43,523 nt of DNA from Bryobacterales bacterium (GCA_003135055.1 PLDF01000211.1:19495-63017); one strand, 5' to 3'. Positions 9,155 to 17,513 are shown, numbered from the stretch's first letter. The notes: a model not told the origin generated them from the sequence alone. Translations and numbers: made by a program.

Positions 9155-10315
9155 TTAATCCGTGCTCCGCAGCGCTTCCACAATGGACGTGCGCGAAGCG
9201 CCCATCGCCGGGACCAGCGAGCTGATCACGCCGATGGTAGCCGCGATCGACACGCATGTCAGCGCCACAGCCGGTTGGAAGAGCTGGAAGGGCGGCAGAA
9301 ATCCGCCGAATGGACTTTTGCTGATGCCCGCCATCAGGAAACTCGAGATCAGATAACCGATGATTCCGCCGGCCACCGAGATGACGCAAGCCTCGCCCAA
9401 AATCAGCCACAGAATCGCGCCCGGCGTGAAGCCCAGTGTCTTGAGCACGCCCACTTCGCGCGTGCGCTCGCGCACCGACATCGCCATGGTATTCGCCGAA
9501 ACCAGCAAGATGGTGAACATCACCGCCGCGCAGATGGCGATGAGAAACATCTTCACATTGCCCAGCAGCGAAAGGAATCCCACTAAGAACGCCTGCTCGG
9601 ATTCGGTCTTAGTCTCGCGGTCGGCGTTGTGGAATTCGTTGTCGATAGCGCTCGCGATGCGCGTGGAGTTTTGCGGATCGTCGATGAGGATGTAGTACAT
9701 GCCGACCTGACCGCGGCGGCTTTCGCTCATCGATTGATCGATGTACTCCTTGTTGAAATACATCAATTGACTGGCGCGCGGACTATCGAAGATGCCGCGC
9801 ACGGTGAATTCGAAATCGCCGGGGTAAATATCGCCGGTAAGCAGGATGCGGTCGCCGATCTTGAAGTTGAAAGTGTTCGCGAGGTCGCGGCCGATCACAC
9901 AGGCGGTGCGCTCGTGCAGAAATGCCTGCTTCTGGTCTTCGGGAATCTTGAATTCATGATAGAGCGTGAAGAGTTTTTCGGGCTCCACGCTGAAGCGCGC
10001 GAACTGGTTCTTGGGGTCGCGCGCGTCCTTATAAGTACCGCCGAACCAGTTGGAAATCATGACATCTTTCACGCCGGGAATCTGCTGAATCTTCGACTGG
10101 TAGGCCTGCGGAATGGAGACAGTGAGCGAGACGCGGTTGCGCACCACCAGCCGCAACGCCTCGCCGGGGTCGGGATCGGACATGTAAAAAGCATGGTACA
10201 TGCCGACCATCACGCCCAGCAGGCACATGGAGACGCCGATACTGGCGATGGTGAGAATGGTGCGGCGCCGGTTCCGCCAGCAGTTCTTGAGCATCAGCGG
10301 GAGATAACGGAGCAT
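9155..10315 (-). CDS. ABC exporter permease, FtsX/MacB family (first permease)
   Basis: 386 residues from the ATG at 10315 ([19 protein letters not shown]). The frame stays open to 10438, but the extra part crosses a long inverted repeat (10375-10444) and is not protein-like, so the internal ATG is chosen. Features: first helix [19 protein letters not shown], a periplasmic MacB_PCD-like domain with [18 protein letters not shown], and three C-terminal helices around [18 protein letters not shown]. It heads the operon permease-permease-HlyD-ATPase, a layout like the DevBCA/MacAB exporters. Substrate unknown. Confidence 0.92.
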   Translation of the reverse strand: MLRYLPLMLKNCWRNRRRTILTIASIGVSMCLLGVMVGMYHAFYMSDPDPGEALRLVVRNRVSLTVSIPQAYQSKIQQIPGVKDVMISNWFGGTYKDARDPKNQFARFSVEPEKLFTLYHEFKIPEDQKQAFLHERTACVIGRDLANTFNFKIGDRILLTGDIYPGDFEFTVRGIFDSPRASQLMYFNKEYIDQSMSESRRGQVGMYYILIDDPQNSTRIASAIDNEFHNADRETKTESEQAFLVGFLSLLGNVKMFLIAICAAVMFTILLVSANTMAMSVRERTREVGVLKTLGFTPGAILWLILGEACVISVAGGIIGYLISSFLMAGISKSPFGGFLPPFQLFQPAVALTCVSIAATIGVISSLVPAMGASRTSIVEALRSTD

Positions 10316-10374
10316 GATTATGAACACTATAGCAATGTCGAGGCGCGGCCTTGGTCTCGTCTTCAACGCGGAGG

Positions 10375-10444
10375 CGCGGAGTGGCGGAGATCGCGCGGAG
10401 ATCTCTTCTGCATGCCCTCTCGGCGCTATCTCCGCCAATCCGCG
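10375..10444. repeat. Long imperfect inverted repeat upstream of the exporter operon
   Basis: Arms 10375-10396 and 10423-10444 are 22 bases each and match at 20 positions, with a 26-base loop. It lies in the 306-base gap between the divergent exporter and methyltransferase genes. It resembles the CGGAGGCGCGGAG-type repeats common in acidobacterial intergenic DNA. The rest of the gap holds no gene I can support, and any promoters for both directions must be here. Confidence 0.65.
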
Positions 10445-10606
10445 GTAGTGAGAAAAAATCGACCCAAATCATTTTCGACGAACCATGTTGCAACGGCTTG
10501 CGCTGTGGAAGGCCCCGAAAAACTCGATTCTGTCTCACGGCCAGCGTCTCTGCGTCGAAAAAACCGCTTCGAAAAGGGCGAACCCTAACCTCAGCGCCAG
10601 AATCGC

Positions 10607-10621
10607 TAGAATAACTCCAGG
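10607..10621 (+). promoter_or_regulatory. Candidate -10 box close to the methyltransferase ATG
   Basis: TAGAAT at 10607-10612 ends 9 bases before the ATG at 10622, and no Shine-Dalgarno is present. This is the spacing expected for a leaderless or near-leaderless transcript. No convincing -35 box is seen. Confidence 0.35.
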
Positions 10622-11896
10622 ATGGACGATCCCGAAATGCTCGCGCGCATGCGCGCCGATTGGAATGCGCGCGCCGGCGAAGATGCCAACTACTACGTCG
10701 CCTTCGGCCGCCGCGAGCAGGACGAAGAGGAGTTTTTCGCCACCGCCGCCGATGTCGTCCGCGACCTGGAATCGCAACTCCCGCGCCTTCGCGGCAAGTT
10801 GGCCGCGCTCGAGATCGGTTGCGGCCCCGGACGCTTGATGCGCCCCATGAGCCGCCACTTCGGCGAGATCCACGGCGTCGACGTCTCCGACGAAATGGTC
10901 CGCATGGCGCGCGAGCGGCTGCGCCACACGCCCAACGCGCACGCATATCTCGGCTCCGGCTCCAGCCTCGATCTCTTTCCCAACAACTACTTCGACTTCG
11001 TCTACTCTTACGCCGTGTTCCAGCACGTCCCCAGCCGCGAGGTGGTGTTCCAGTACTTGCGGGAGGCTCACCGCGTGCTGCGGCCCGGCGGCGTGCTGCG
11101 CTGCCAGTTGAACGGCTTGCCGGCGCACGCGCGCGCTTACGATACCTGGAGCGGCGTCCGCGTCGCGCCCGGCGAGATTGCGCAATTCGCGCGCGAACAA
11201 GGCTTCCAATTGCTGGCGCTCGAGCAGATCTGGACGCAGTATATGTGGATCACCTGCCGCAAGCGCGGCGGAGGTGCGCCGCCATGCGCCGCCGCGCCGC
11301 GCATCCGCCACATCACCAACGCCATCACCGCCGAAGCCGCGGTCCCGGTTGCCGGTCCCATGGCCTCGCTGTCTCTCGGGATTGAGAATCTGCCCGGCGA
11401 TTGCGATCTCAACGCCATCGCCATCGGCGCCGATGGCCGCTCTTGCCGCCCCAGCTACGTCGGCGAGCCCGCGCATGACGGCGTAACCCAGGTGAACGCC
11501 GCGCTTCCTCCCGGCCTGCGGACTGGCCTTGTGCCCATCGAGGTTTTTTCCAACGGCAGTCCGCTCTGTGCGCCCGCCTGGATGCGGATGATTCCCGCCG
11601 GTCCGTCGGTACCGCGATTGGTCTCCATCAGCGATGGCGTCAACCTGCTCTCCGGATGCGTAGTCGCCAGCGGCATGGTGAAAGCGGTGATGGTGGAAAT
11701 CGGCCGCCCCGGCGACTTTCGCGCAACCGTGGATGGCTGCGAGGCCGGCGGCGTCGAAACATTCTGCGTCGACCAGTTATTCCAGCGGTACGAGTTCAAC
11801 TTCCCCTTGCCCGCGCAGATCGGGCGCGGCCGCCATCTGGTCCGCGTCTCCATTGGAAAGCGCGAGTTCGGGCCGTTTCCTATCGAGGTAGCTTAA
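10622..11896 (+). CDS. SAM-dependent methyltransferase with an extra C-terminal beta-rich region
   Basis: 424 residues. Residues about 1-210 are a class I methyltransferase: motif I is LEIGCGPGRLMRP (about 62-74), followed by the acidic end of strand 2 in GVDVSDEMVRMARERL, an NYFDFVYSYAVFQHV motif IV and LREAHRVLRPGGVLRC. Residues about 220-424 are a separate, probably Ig-like beta region (PPGLRTGLVPIEVFSNG; LVRVSIGKREFGPFPIEV), with phrasing reminiscent of TIGR03437/IPT-type modules. The usual family length is 200-260, so the fusion is notable. Its stop codon lies inside an 18-bp tandem repeat that also carries the possible starts of the next gene. Substrate unknown. Confidence 0.85.
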   Translation: MDDPEMLARMRADWNARAGEDANYYVAFGRREQDEEEFFATAADVVRDLESQLPRLRGKLAALEIGCGPGRLMRPMSRHFGEIHGVDVSDEMVRMARERLRHTPNAHAYLGSGSSLDLFPNNYFDFVYSYAVFQHVPSREVVFQYLREAHRVLRPGGVLRCQLNGLPAHARAYDTWSGVRVAPGEIAQFAREQGFQLLALEQIWTQYMWITCRKRGGGAPPCAAAPRIRHITNAITAEAAVPVAGPMASLSLGIENLPGDCDLNAIAIGADGRSCRPSYVGEPAHDGVTQVNAALPPGLRTGLVPIEVFSNGSPLCAPAWMRMIPAGPSVPRLVSISDGVNLLSGCVVASGMVKAVMVEIGRPGDFRATVDGCEAGGVETFCVDQLFQRYEFNFPLPAQIGRGRHLVRVSIGKREFGPFPIEVA

Positions 11897-11944
11897 GAGT
11901 GTGCCGTCGCTTAAGAGTGTGCCGTCGCTTGAGCGTGCGCCGCG
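11891..11944. repeat. 18-bp tandem repeat spanning a stop and several possible GTG starts
   Basis: Units at 11891-11908 and 11909-11926 are identical (GCTTAAGAGTGTGCCGTC); 11927-11944 is a degenerate third. The methyltransferase TAA (11894-11896) lies in unit 1. Each unit supplies an in-frame GTG (11899, 11917, 11935) for the next gene. A gain or loss of a unit would change the basic start of the signal peptide by six residues. Confidence 0.85.
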
Positions 11945-13302
11945 CGGTTTTCGCCGCTTGCGTCGCATTGGCCCTGGCAGTGACTCTGGCCGGCTGTGGC
12001 GGCGCTCCGCAGTATCGCGTCATCCAACTCCCCGAAGGCATTATGGATATCCGCGAGCCGCTCACGGTGGATGCCAATACCGAAGTGCGCGGCTCGGCAC
12101 GCGGCAGCGCGATCCGCATGGCGCAGGGATTCACCGGGAGCGCCGCGATCGTGATCCGCGGCAACCGCGTCCGGCTGCGCAATTTCGCAATCCTGGGCAA
12201 CCGGGACCAGCTCGAAGTTCGTTCCGGTCTGCCACCCTACGACCGGCCGTTCGCCGCCTTCACCGGGCGAAACGGCATCCTTGCCGACGCTCACTCCGAC
12301 ATCGCTATCGAGAATCTCCGCTTCTCTCGGATGGCCGGTTTCGCTATATTGGTAAGCCGCTCGCATAACGTCTCCATCGAGCGCGTGACGGTCGAAGCCA
12401 GCGGCTCGCGCGGGGCGCCTGGAACAAACCAGGCTGGAACAAACCAAGCTGGAACAAACCAGGCCGGCTCCAACAACACTACCGGCGGCATTCTGCTGGA
12501 AGAGGGAACCACCGATTTCCTGGTGGCCAACTGCGAGTTTCGCAACATCCGCGGCAATGGCTTGTGGACGCACTCGCTCTACACTTCGCCAAGAAATGCG
12601 CGTGGCGTCCTTGCCCGCAACCTCTTCGAAACCATCGGCCGCGACGCGCTGCAAGTGGGCCACGCCACGGGGATGCGTGTGGAAGACAACGAAGCTACCC
12701 GCATCGGCTTTCCCCTGGATGCGGTGGATGCGGAAGGCCATGCCATCCCGGTGGGCCTTGATACGGCCGGCAACGTGGACAACGCCGCTTACCTGCGCAA
12801 CCGCTTCAGCGAAATCAACGGCAAGTGCATGGACCTGGACGGGCTGCACGATAGCGAGATTCGCGGCAACCTCTGCGTGAACCGCGCGCCGCCGGAAGCA
12901 TACCCAATGGGCAATTACAGCATCGTCATGAACGACACCAATCCGGACATGCGCACGAAGAACGTCCGCATCGTGGAAAACACGCTCGATAGCCCGGTTT
13001 TCGGAGGAATCTTCGTCATCGGTACGGGCAACACGATCGCCCGCAATCGTCTGTGGAACATGAACACCGCGCACTGCAACGACAATATTGCCCACTATGG
13101 CTGCAACTACGCCGCTGCCGACCCCGAGATTCTCGAGACCGGCATCTATCTGGGACGCGGCGCCGAGCGGCCTGCTCCGTCACGCGGCAACGTGGTGGAA
13201 GACAATTGGATTACCGGCTGGAAAATGCGAGCCCATTGCGTGGAATCGGCCCCGGATATTCCGGCGGGAGCGAATACGGTGCGTAACAACTGGTGCCGCT
13301 AG
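11899..13302 (+). CDS. Lipoprotein with right-handed parallel beta-helix repeats
   Basis: About 467 residues from the GTG at 11899; GTG at 11917 or 11935 would also work, and the choice is not decided by any clear Shine-Dalgarno. A basic n-region, a hydrophobic stretch (FAACVALALAVTLAGC) and a lipobox LAGC predict a lipoprotein. The body is a run of beta-helix coils (NRVRLRNFAILGNRDQ; HNVSIERVTVEAS; VANCEFRNIRGNGLW; NVRIVENTLDSPVFGGIFV), as in pectate-lyase-like and polysaccharide-acting proteins. A short Ser/Thr/Asn-rich loop at nucleotides 12421-12465 carries three AGTNQ repeats. It is probably a surface glycan-binding or glycan-cleaving protein; specificity cannot be read. It follows the methyltransferase with a 2-base gap. 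Confidence 0.8.
   Translation: MCRRLRVCRRLSVRRAVFAACVALALAVTLAGCGGAPQYRVIQLPEGIMDIREPLTVDANTEVRGSARGSAIRMAQGFTGSAAIVIRGNRVRLRNFAILGNRDQLEVRSGLPPYDRPFAAFTGRNGILADAHSDIAIENLRFSRMAGFAILVSRSHNVSIERVTVEASGSRGAPGTNQAGTNQAGTNQAGSNNTTGGILLEEGTTDFLVANCEFRNIRGNGLWTHSLYTSPRNARGVLARNLFETIGRDALQVGHATGMRVEDNEATRIGFPLDAVDAEGHAIPVGLDTAGNVDNAAYLRNRFSEINGKCMDLDGLHDSEIRGNLCVNRAPPEAYPMGNYSIVMNDTNPDMRTKNVRIVENTLDSPVFGGIFVIGTGNTIARNRLWNMNTAHCNDNIAHYGCNYAAADPEILETGIYLGRGAERPAPSRGNVVEDNWITGWKMRAHCVESAPDIPAGANTVRNNWCR
12421..12465. repeat. 15-bp tandem repeat inside the beta-helix gene
   Basis: Three copies of GGAACAAACCAGGCT (one with a G-to-A change, one with a final C) encode AGTNQ three times, followed by AGSNN. 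In frame, so expansion would only lengthen a surface loop. Confidence 0.9.
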
Positions 13303-13793
13303 TTTAGTTCCCGTTATGCGGCCCGCAACAAGAATTCTGTTCTTGTCGTGTTGGCATGTCCATTCGATTCAATCGCCCGCCGCGCCTTCTGACTTCTAGC
13401 TCCTGTCTCCCATATCCCGCGGGGATATCAAGGGCGAAGCCCTTGGCTAGTTAGTTGCTTACCCGTCGGCGCCGGACCCCAAGAAATCCTGCCGATCCGA
13501 ATCTTTTCGAAAGGCAGCCGAACCCGCATAGATCAAAAAAGCGCCCAAATGCACCGCCGAAAAATCTCTTGTTCGAAAACGCCACGGCACCGATAAGCGG
13601 CACCCATTCGGAGGATGAAGGGCGCTCCGCGCAGCAGCGATTTTCTCCAGAGCCGCCCGGGTTTGCTTTTCTAGTCAAGTCATTGATTCGGCTGAGCTTC
13701 TAATTCGGCGCTGCTCGTGGCAAAAGCATAATTTTTCACAATTAAATGTACTAGCAATGTAGAAGTGGAGCATCGTCGGCGTTGTTTCAATGG
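13303..13793. other. Long intergenic region with two adjacent hairpins
   Basis: About 490 bases without a gene I can support. Two perfect small hairpins stand side by side: ATATCCC-GCG-GGGATAT (13412-13428) and AAGGGC-GAA-GCCCTT (13430-13444). They could be the 3' end of the beta-helix transcript or an intergenic repeat. The stretch 13455-13703 has an open frame with Pro/Arg-rich nonsense-like content that I do not accept as a gene. From about 13690 the sequence turns AT-rich toward the caspase promoter. Confidence 0.5.
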
Positions 13794-13812
13794 TATACTT
13801 ATTCACACTTCT
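13794..13812 (+). promoter_or_regulatory. Candidate leaderless promoter of the caspase gene
   Basis: TATACT at 13794-13799 stands 13 bases before the ATG at 13813, in an AT-rich stretch, with no Shine-Dalgarno between. Transcription would start within about 6 bases of the ATG. No clear -35 box. Confidence 0.45.
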
Positions 13813-15906
13813 ATGTCAGCAAGACTTGGCTCACTCCTTTTGTTCCTGGCGCTCATTCCGCATGCGGCAGCGCAACCCAACGCCCGCGGCGTGACCCCGG
13901 CGCCCCCTGATTTTACTTCCTTTCGGGACGAGGACAAGATCGCGGTGCTGGTGGGTATCGACAATTACCCGGTAACTAGCGGGCTGAGGGAATTGCGTTA
14001 CGCGACGAAAGACGCCTCCGATCTCTGGACAGTGCTGGGCAAGCAAGGTTATAAGACTGCCTTGACCGAGAAAGACCCAGTGCTGCTGAATGCGGACGCC
14101 AATAAGACGGCCATCAAAAAGACGGTGAAAGCGGCGCTCGAATCGCTGCATGGTAAGGGAACGTTCCTTTTCTTTTTCGCTGGCCACGGAATTGAGAAGA
14201 ACGGAAAACAGTATCTGGCTCCCCGGGAAGTGGACATGGACGACTTGGAGGGTTCGGCGCTGTCGATGGACGACCTGCTCAAGATCCTGAAGGATTCGCC
14301 CGTTGAGCGCAAGGTGCTTTTTATCGACGCCTGTCGCGAAAAAGACACGCGGGGCGACCAAGAGTTGTTCGGTAACGTGCCGGATGCGAAGGGCACGCAG
14401 ATCATGTACGCCTCCGAAAAGGATCAGCCGAGTCATGAAGACCCGGATTACCAGCACGGCGTGTTCACTTATTACCTGCTCAAGGCGCTGGCAGGCGAGG
14501 CTGCGGTGCGGGGCCTCGTGAGCTTCAATTCCGTGAACACCTATTTGGCGGGCAAACTGAAGTCTGATAAGAAGGCGCTCGGGCAGCTACCGCGCGTGAA
14601 CTCCATAGAGACTACGGAGAATGGCGATCTGTTGCTGGCGGGCGAGGAGATTAAGATCGATCTTCCAAGCGGGTTCTCCAATCAGCAGATCATGGAGGCG
14701 GGCAAGCGTTACTACACCGCCGAGGCCCTCAAGAGCGCGACAGACTACTACGGGCAGAAGAAGTACGCGGAAGCCGCAGAGAGCTTAAGAGTTACCCTGT
14801 CGCTCGATCCGCAGAACGACAGCGCCTATTCGCTGAAGACGCGGATCGCCCTGAGGTCCAGCGGTGCCGCGGTAGCCGCCGATGTCTGTGACCAACGGCT
14901 GAAGATCGCACAATCGGGTAACGACGTCCTAAGCGACTGCGCGGACGCCTTCGCGGAGTCTTATCCTGAACAAGCGCTCCAGTATATCGAGCGGATCCCA
15001 CCAGAAAAACGGGTGGCCGCCACGTACCTGAGCCTGCTTGATCGGGCCAATCGCCTGGAATCGATTATCTCCATGCTACAGCATATGGATTTCTCCGCGG
15101 TGTACTCGAGGTCAACCTACACCCAGTTCCAGACCTATATCAATGCGCTTAGGCGTACCGGCGAAATCAGCAAGGCTGAGACAATCGTGACGGCTCAAAT
15201 CGCGGTCACCGAGAAAGCTCGTGAGTCGGAGGGAACCCGAGGCGTGGTGCGTGCGATGGGGTACACGGAAATCTTGGGCGCCCTGTACCCCTTGCGCGCC
15301 GCACTCCGCGAGAGGTCCGGCCAGCGCGTGCCGGCATTGATTGACTATTCAGAGGCGATGTCCATGTCATCTGCCCCGGAGTTGCGTGCTCAGCGCTGTT
15401 TGCTGCTGGCAGAGCTTGGATTTGAGGCTGAAGCGCTTGTGGATTGCGGCAAAGTCCAAAATAAGGCGGGGCGCCTCTTGGCATTTGGGCAGGCGTACTA
15501 TCGCTTGGGCAAACCGCAACAGGCCATCGAACAGTTCTCTGCCGCCCTGCAATTGAGTCCCAGCGATAAAGAACTGTTCGCCAAGGAACTGTTCGCCTGC
15601 CGTGGCTATGCTTACCTGCTGAACGGCAATTTGGACAAAGCGTTGCCGGATTTTGCAAAATCCATCGAACTGGATCCGAAGTTCCCGTGGCCCTATCGCG
15701 ATCGGGCTCTGACCCTGTCCCGCGCTGGGAAGAACGACGACGCCCTCAAGGACGTGAATGAGGCATTGCGGCTCGACCCCTACTTCGCAGAAGCCTATGC
15801 CGCCCGCGCCGACATCCAGCGTGCGCTCGGCCACTCGGCGGAAGCGGATAAAGACGGCGAGCGCGCTGTCCAACTCGGTTGGAAGCCGAATCCGAAGCTA
15901 CCGTAA
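13813..15906 (+). CDS. Secreted caspase-like (peptidase C14) protein with TPR repeats
   Basis: 697 residues from the ATG at 13813, which gives a clean signal peptide (SARLGSLLLFLALIPHAAAQ); a GTG 48 bases upstream is less likely. The caspase domain spans about 35-270: KIAVLVGIDNYP opens it, the catalytic His is H125 in FFAGHG and the catalytic Cys is C174 in LFIDACR. Residues about 300-690 are TPR-like helices, clearest near the C-terminus (ALQYIERIPPEKR; QAIEQFSAALQLSPSDKE; ALPDFAKSIELDPKF; ALKDVNEALRLDPYF). Bacterial orthocaspase/metacaspase domains are arginine/lysine-specific or regulatory. This protein is probably exported and so would act outside the cytoplasm. No partner gene is evident; the sulfatase-like gene follows after about 370 bases. 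Confidence 0.92.
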   Translation: MSARLGSLLLFLALIPHAAAQPNARGVTPAPPDFTSFRDEDKIAVLVGIDNYPVTSGLRELRYATKDASDLWTVLGKQGYKTALTEKDPVLLNADANKTAIKKTVKAALESLHGKGTFLFFFAGHGIEKNGKQYLAPREVDMDDLEGSALSMDDLLKILKDSPVERKVLFIDACREKDTRGDQELFGNVPDAKGTQIMYASEKDQPSHEDPDYQHGVFTYYLLKALAGEAAVRGLVSFNSVNTYLAGKLKSDKKALGQLPRVNSIETTENGDLLLAGEEIKIDLPSGFSNQQIMEAGKRYYTAEALKSATDYYGQKKYAEAAESLRVTLSLDPQNDSAYSLKTRIALRSSGAAVAADVCDQRLKIAQSGNDVLSDCADAFAESYPEQALQYIERIPPEKRVAATYLSLLDRANRLESIISMLQHMDFSAVYSRSTYTQFQTYINALRRTGEISKAETIVTAQIAVTEKARESEGTRGVVRAMGYTEILGALYPLRAALRERSGQRVPALIDYSEAMSMSSAPELRAQRCLLLAELGFEAEALVDCGKVQNKAGRLLAFGQAYYRLGKPQQAIEQFSAALQLSPSDKELFAKELFACRGYAYLLNGNLDKALPDFAKSIELDPKFPWPYRDRALTLSRAGKNDDALKDVNEALRLDPYFAEAYAARADIQRALGHSAEADKDGERAVQLGWKPNPKLP

Positions 15907-16255
15907 GGCCCTCCGTCTCTGAAGGCCAAACGCGTGCCGGGAGCTTCGTCACGGTTGTCCCTGTTGCACGAGGACAAGGCCCCCGCCCAAAACCACCGCA
16001 TCCCTCTTGCAGGTGCTTAACCAACAATGATAATGGATGCGCGAGTTGGCACTCGTCATAGCAGGTGTCGGCGCCAAACCCCGATTCGGTTTGGCTACCG
16101 TCTTGAGCCAGGAGGCACTCGCGGGCTGGGTGGGCCGTGGTCCCTCGCAAACGCCCCCAGCTTATACTGTCAGTTCAAGCGGTGCGCGTCTCCCGCCGCT
16201 ATTCCTCGGCAGCCTGGCGCTGCCCGCCCTAACGCATGCGCTACCACGCCCGGCT
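15907..16255. other. Intergenic region containing a decayed duplicate of the sulfatase 5' end
   Basis: No gene is supported from 15907 to 16273. A hairpin CCAAACC/GGTTTGG lies at 16074-16094. The stretch 16160-16230 is a diverged copy of 16253-16326, the promoter, start and signal-peptide region of the next gene. In the copy the ATG has become a GGTGC string, so it cannot start translation at that point. The frame is open from 16037 through the real gene, but that N-terminus is not protein-like. Confidence 0.7.
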
Positions 16256-16326
16256 TATACTTATAGTTCAAGCATGCCCATCTCCCGCCGCCATTTCTTC
16301 CTCGGCAGCCTGGCGCTGCCCGCCTT
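16160..16326. repeat. Tandem partial duplication at the 5' end of the sulfatase-like gene
   Basis: Copy A 16160-16230 and copy B 16253-16326 share GCTTATACT, AGTTCAAGC, TCTCCCGCCGC and the 21-base stretch ending GCCTGGCGCTGCCCGCC. They differ by small substitutions and one 3-base gap. Copy B is the functional promoter/start/Tat-signal region; copy A lacks the ATG. Confidence 0.85.
16256..16273 (+). promoter_or_regulatory. Candidate leaderless promoter of the sulfatase-like gene
   Basis: TATACT at 16256-16261, 12 bases before the ATG at 16274, with no Shine-Dalgarno. The same TATACT occurs in the duplicate at 16163-16168, so two promoters in tandem are possible. Confidence 0.45.
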
Positions 16327-17425
16327 CGCCGCCAAGAAGCCGCCCGCAAGGCCGAACCTGTTGCTATTCCTGGTGGACGACCTGCCCGCCTGGGCGCTGG
16401 GCTGCTACGGCAACAAGGAAATCCGGACGCCCAATATCGACCGGTTATCGCAGACCGGCACGCACTTCCTCAACCACTTCGTCTGCACGCCCGCCGCGGG
16501 TCCCAGCCGTGCGACCTTCCTCACCGGGCGCACGCCGATGCAGACGGGCGCGGCGACCAGTCTCGACAAGATTCTGGGCGATCTGGGCTATGAAATTCAC
16601 ACCGAGGATGCCTCTGCAGCGAGCGGATTTATCGGCCGGCAGACGGCCGCGAAGCAGTTTTTCCTGACCGTGACTTCTTCGAAGCTGAGTGCGCCTTACG
16701 ATGGCGTGGCGCAGAAATATCGCGATCTTTACGCCAAAGCGACCTTCGAAGGATACGTCCCCGACCCGGTCAGCGCGAATGCGCGCGCTGGCAAGGAGAT
16801 GCTGACCGACATCGTCGGCAACGTGCGGAAATTTGCCGCGGCGCTATCGGAGCTGGATGATCAGGTGGCCGCCGCGCTGGCGGCGATCAATCAAAAGGGG
16901 CTGCTCGACAACACGCTCATCGTCTTCAGCTCCACGTGCGGCTCGCTGCTTGGGCGCCACGGCTTGTGGGATTCGGGGGATGCCTCCGACCCGGTCAACA
17001 TGTACGACGAGGCCGTCGGCACGCCGATGATTTGGAGCTGGGCGGGCCGCGTTCCCGCACTGGCCACGCAGGTGGAGCTGGTGAGCTCCTACGACTTTGC
17101 GCCGACCGTTTGCAACGCGTTAGGGACCCCGCCGCCAGGCGGTCTCTGCGGCCGCAGCTATCTGCTGATGGCGACCGGCAAACCGCTGCCCAAGAAGCAG
17201 CGCTGGCGGAGCACGGTCTGCGGACACTACCAGAACACCGACATGGCGCGCGAAGAGCATTATAAGGTGGTGCTGCGCGACGGCGGCAAGGGGCCGAACG
17301 AGTTCTACGACCTGAACTCCGATCCGCGTGAGAAGGTCAACCAGACCGACAACGACCAGTATGTATCGATCAAGACATCGCTAAGCGCCGAGATCGCTAA
17401 ATGGAAGCAGCAGTATTCGGGGTAA
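16274..17425 (+). CDS. Tat-exported sulfatase-fold protein lacking the formylglycine cysteine
   Basis: 383 residues. The start at 16274 gives a twin-arginine signal (SRRHFFLGSLALPAFA). The fold is that of type I sulfatases: NLLLFLVDDLPAW opens with the two metal-binding Asp, TPNIDRLSQTGTHF follows, then GPSRATFLTGRTP and a C-terminal region ending NEFYDLNSDPREKVN. The catalytic motif C-X-P-S-R reads A-G-P-S-R, with Ala75 in place of the Cys that is oxidised to formylglycine. The later metal-binding SD(H/N)G motif reads STCG (220-223), so two active-site elements are lost. It is also shorter than typical sulfatases (450-550). Inference: a catalytically dead or repurposed binding protein. No formylglycine-generating enzyme gene is nearby. 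Confidence 0.88.
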   Translation: MPISRRHFFLGSLALPAFAAKKPPARPNLLLFLVDDLPAWALGCYGNKEIRTPNIDRLSQTGTHFLNHFVCTPAAGPSRATFLTGRTPMQTGAATSLDKILGDLGYEIHTEDASAASGFIGRQTAAKQFFLTVTSSKLSAPYDGVAQKYRDLYAKATFEGYVPDPVSANARAGKEMLTDIVGNVRKFAAALSELDDQVAAALAAINQKGLLDNTLIVFSSTCGSLLGRHGLWDSGDASDPVNMYDEAVGTPMIWSWAGRVPALATQVELVSSYDFAPTVCNALGTPPPGGLCGRSYLLMATGKPLPKKQRWRSTVCGHYQNTDMAREEHYKVVLRDGGKGPNEFYDLNSDPREKVNQTDNDQYVSIKTSLSAEIAKWKQQYSG

Positions 17426-17513
17426 CAAGTGGCGCGGGGCCATGCCCTGCGCTGGCTGAAGTGGAAGCCGCAGTAATCGGGGTAACCGTAGCGCGGGCCC
17501 ATAAGCCTGCGCG
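17401..17513. repeat. 60-bp tandem partial duplication at the 3' end of the sulfatase-like gene
   Basis: 17401-17453 and 17461-17513 align with a 60-base offset; GGAAGC-GCAGTA-TCGGGGTAAC is shared. Both copies also contain a GCGC-GGGC...GCCC-GCGC hairpin. The offset is a multiple of three: reading through the stop at 17423-17425 gives a second tail WLKWKPQ before the next stop. No U-run follows the hairpins. Confidence 0.8.

Noticed and set aside
5947..10315. Exporter operon considered as a bacteriocin or RiPP exporter
   Set aside because: There is no peptidase C39 domain and no small peptide gene in the operon, and the MNIO peptide is 14 kb away.
11899..12482. Repeats considered as a CRISPR-like array
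   Set aside because: The 18-bp and 15-bp units are direct tandem repeats without spacers, and the latter is in frame within a gene.
13455..13703. 82-residue plus-strand frame
   Set aside because: No ribosome-binding site, Pro/Arg-rich text, no domain; it lies in an intergenic region with hairpins.
16037..16273. Longer N-terminus for the sulfatase-like protein
   Set aside because: It runs through a decayed duplicate of the gene's own 5' region; the Tat signal and -10 box support the ATG at 16274.
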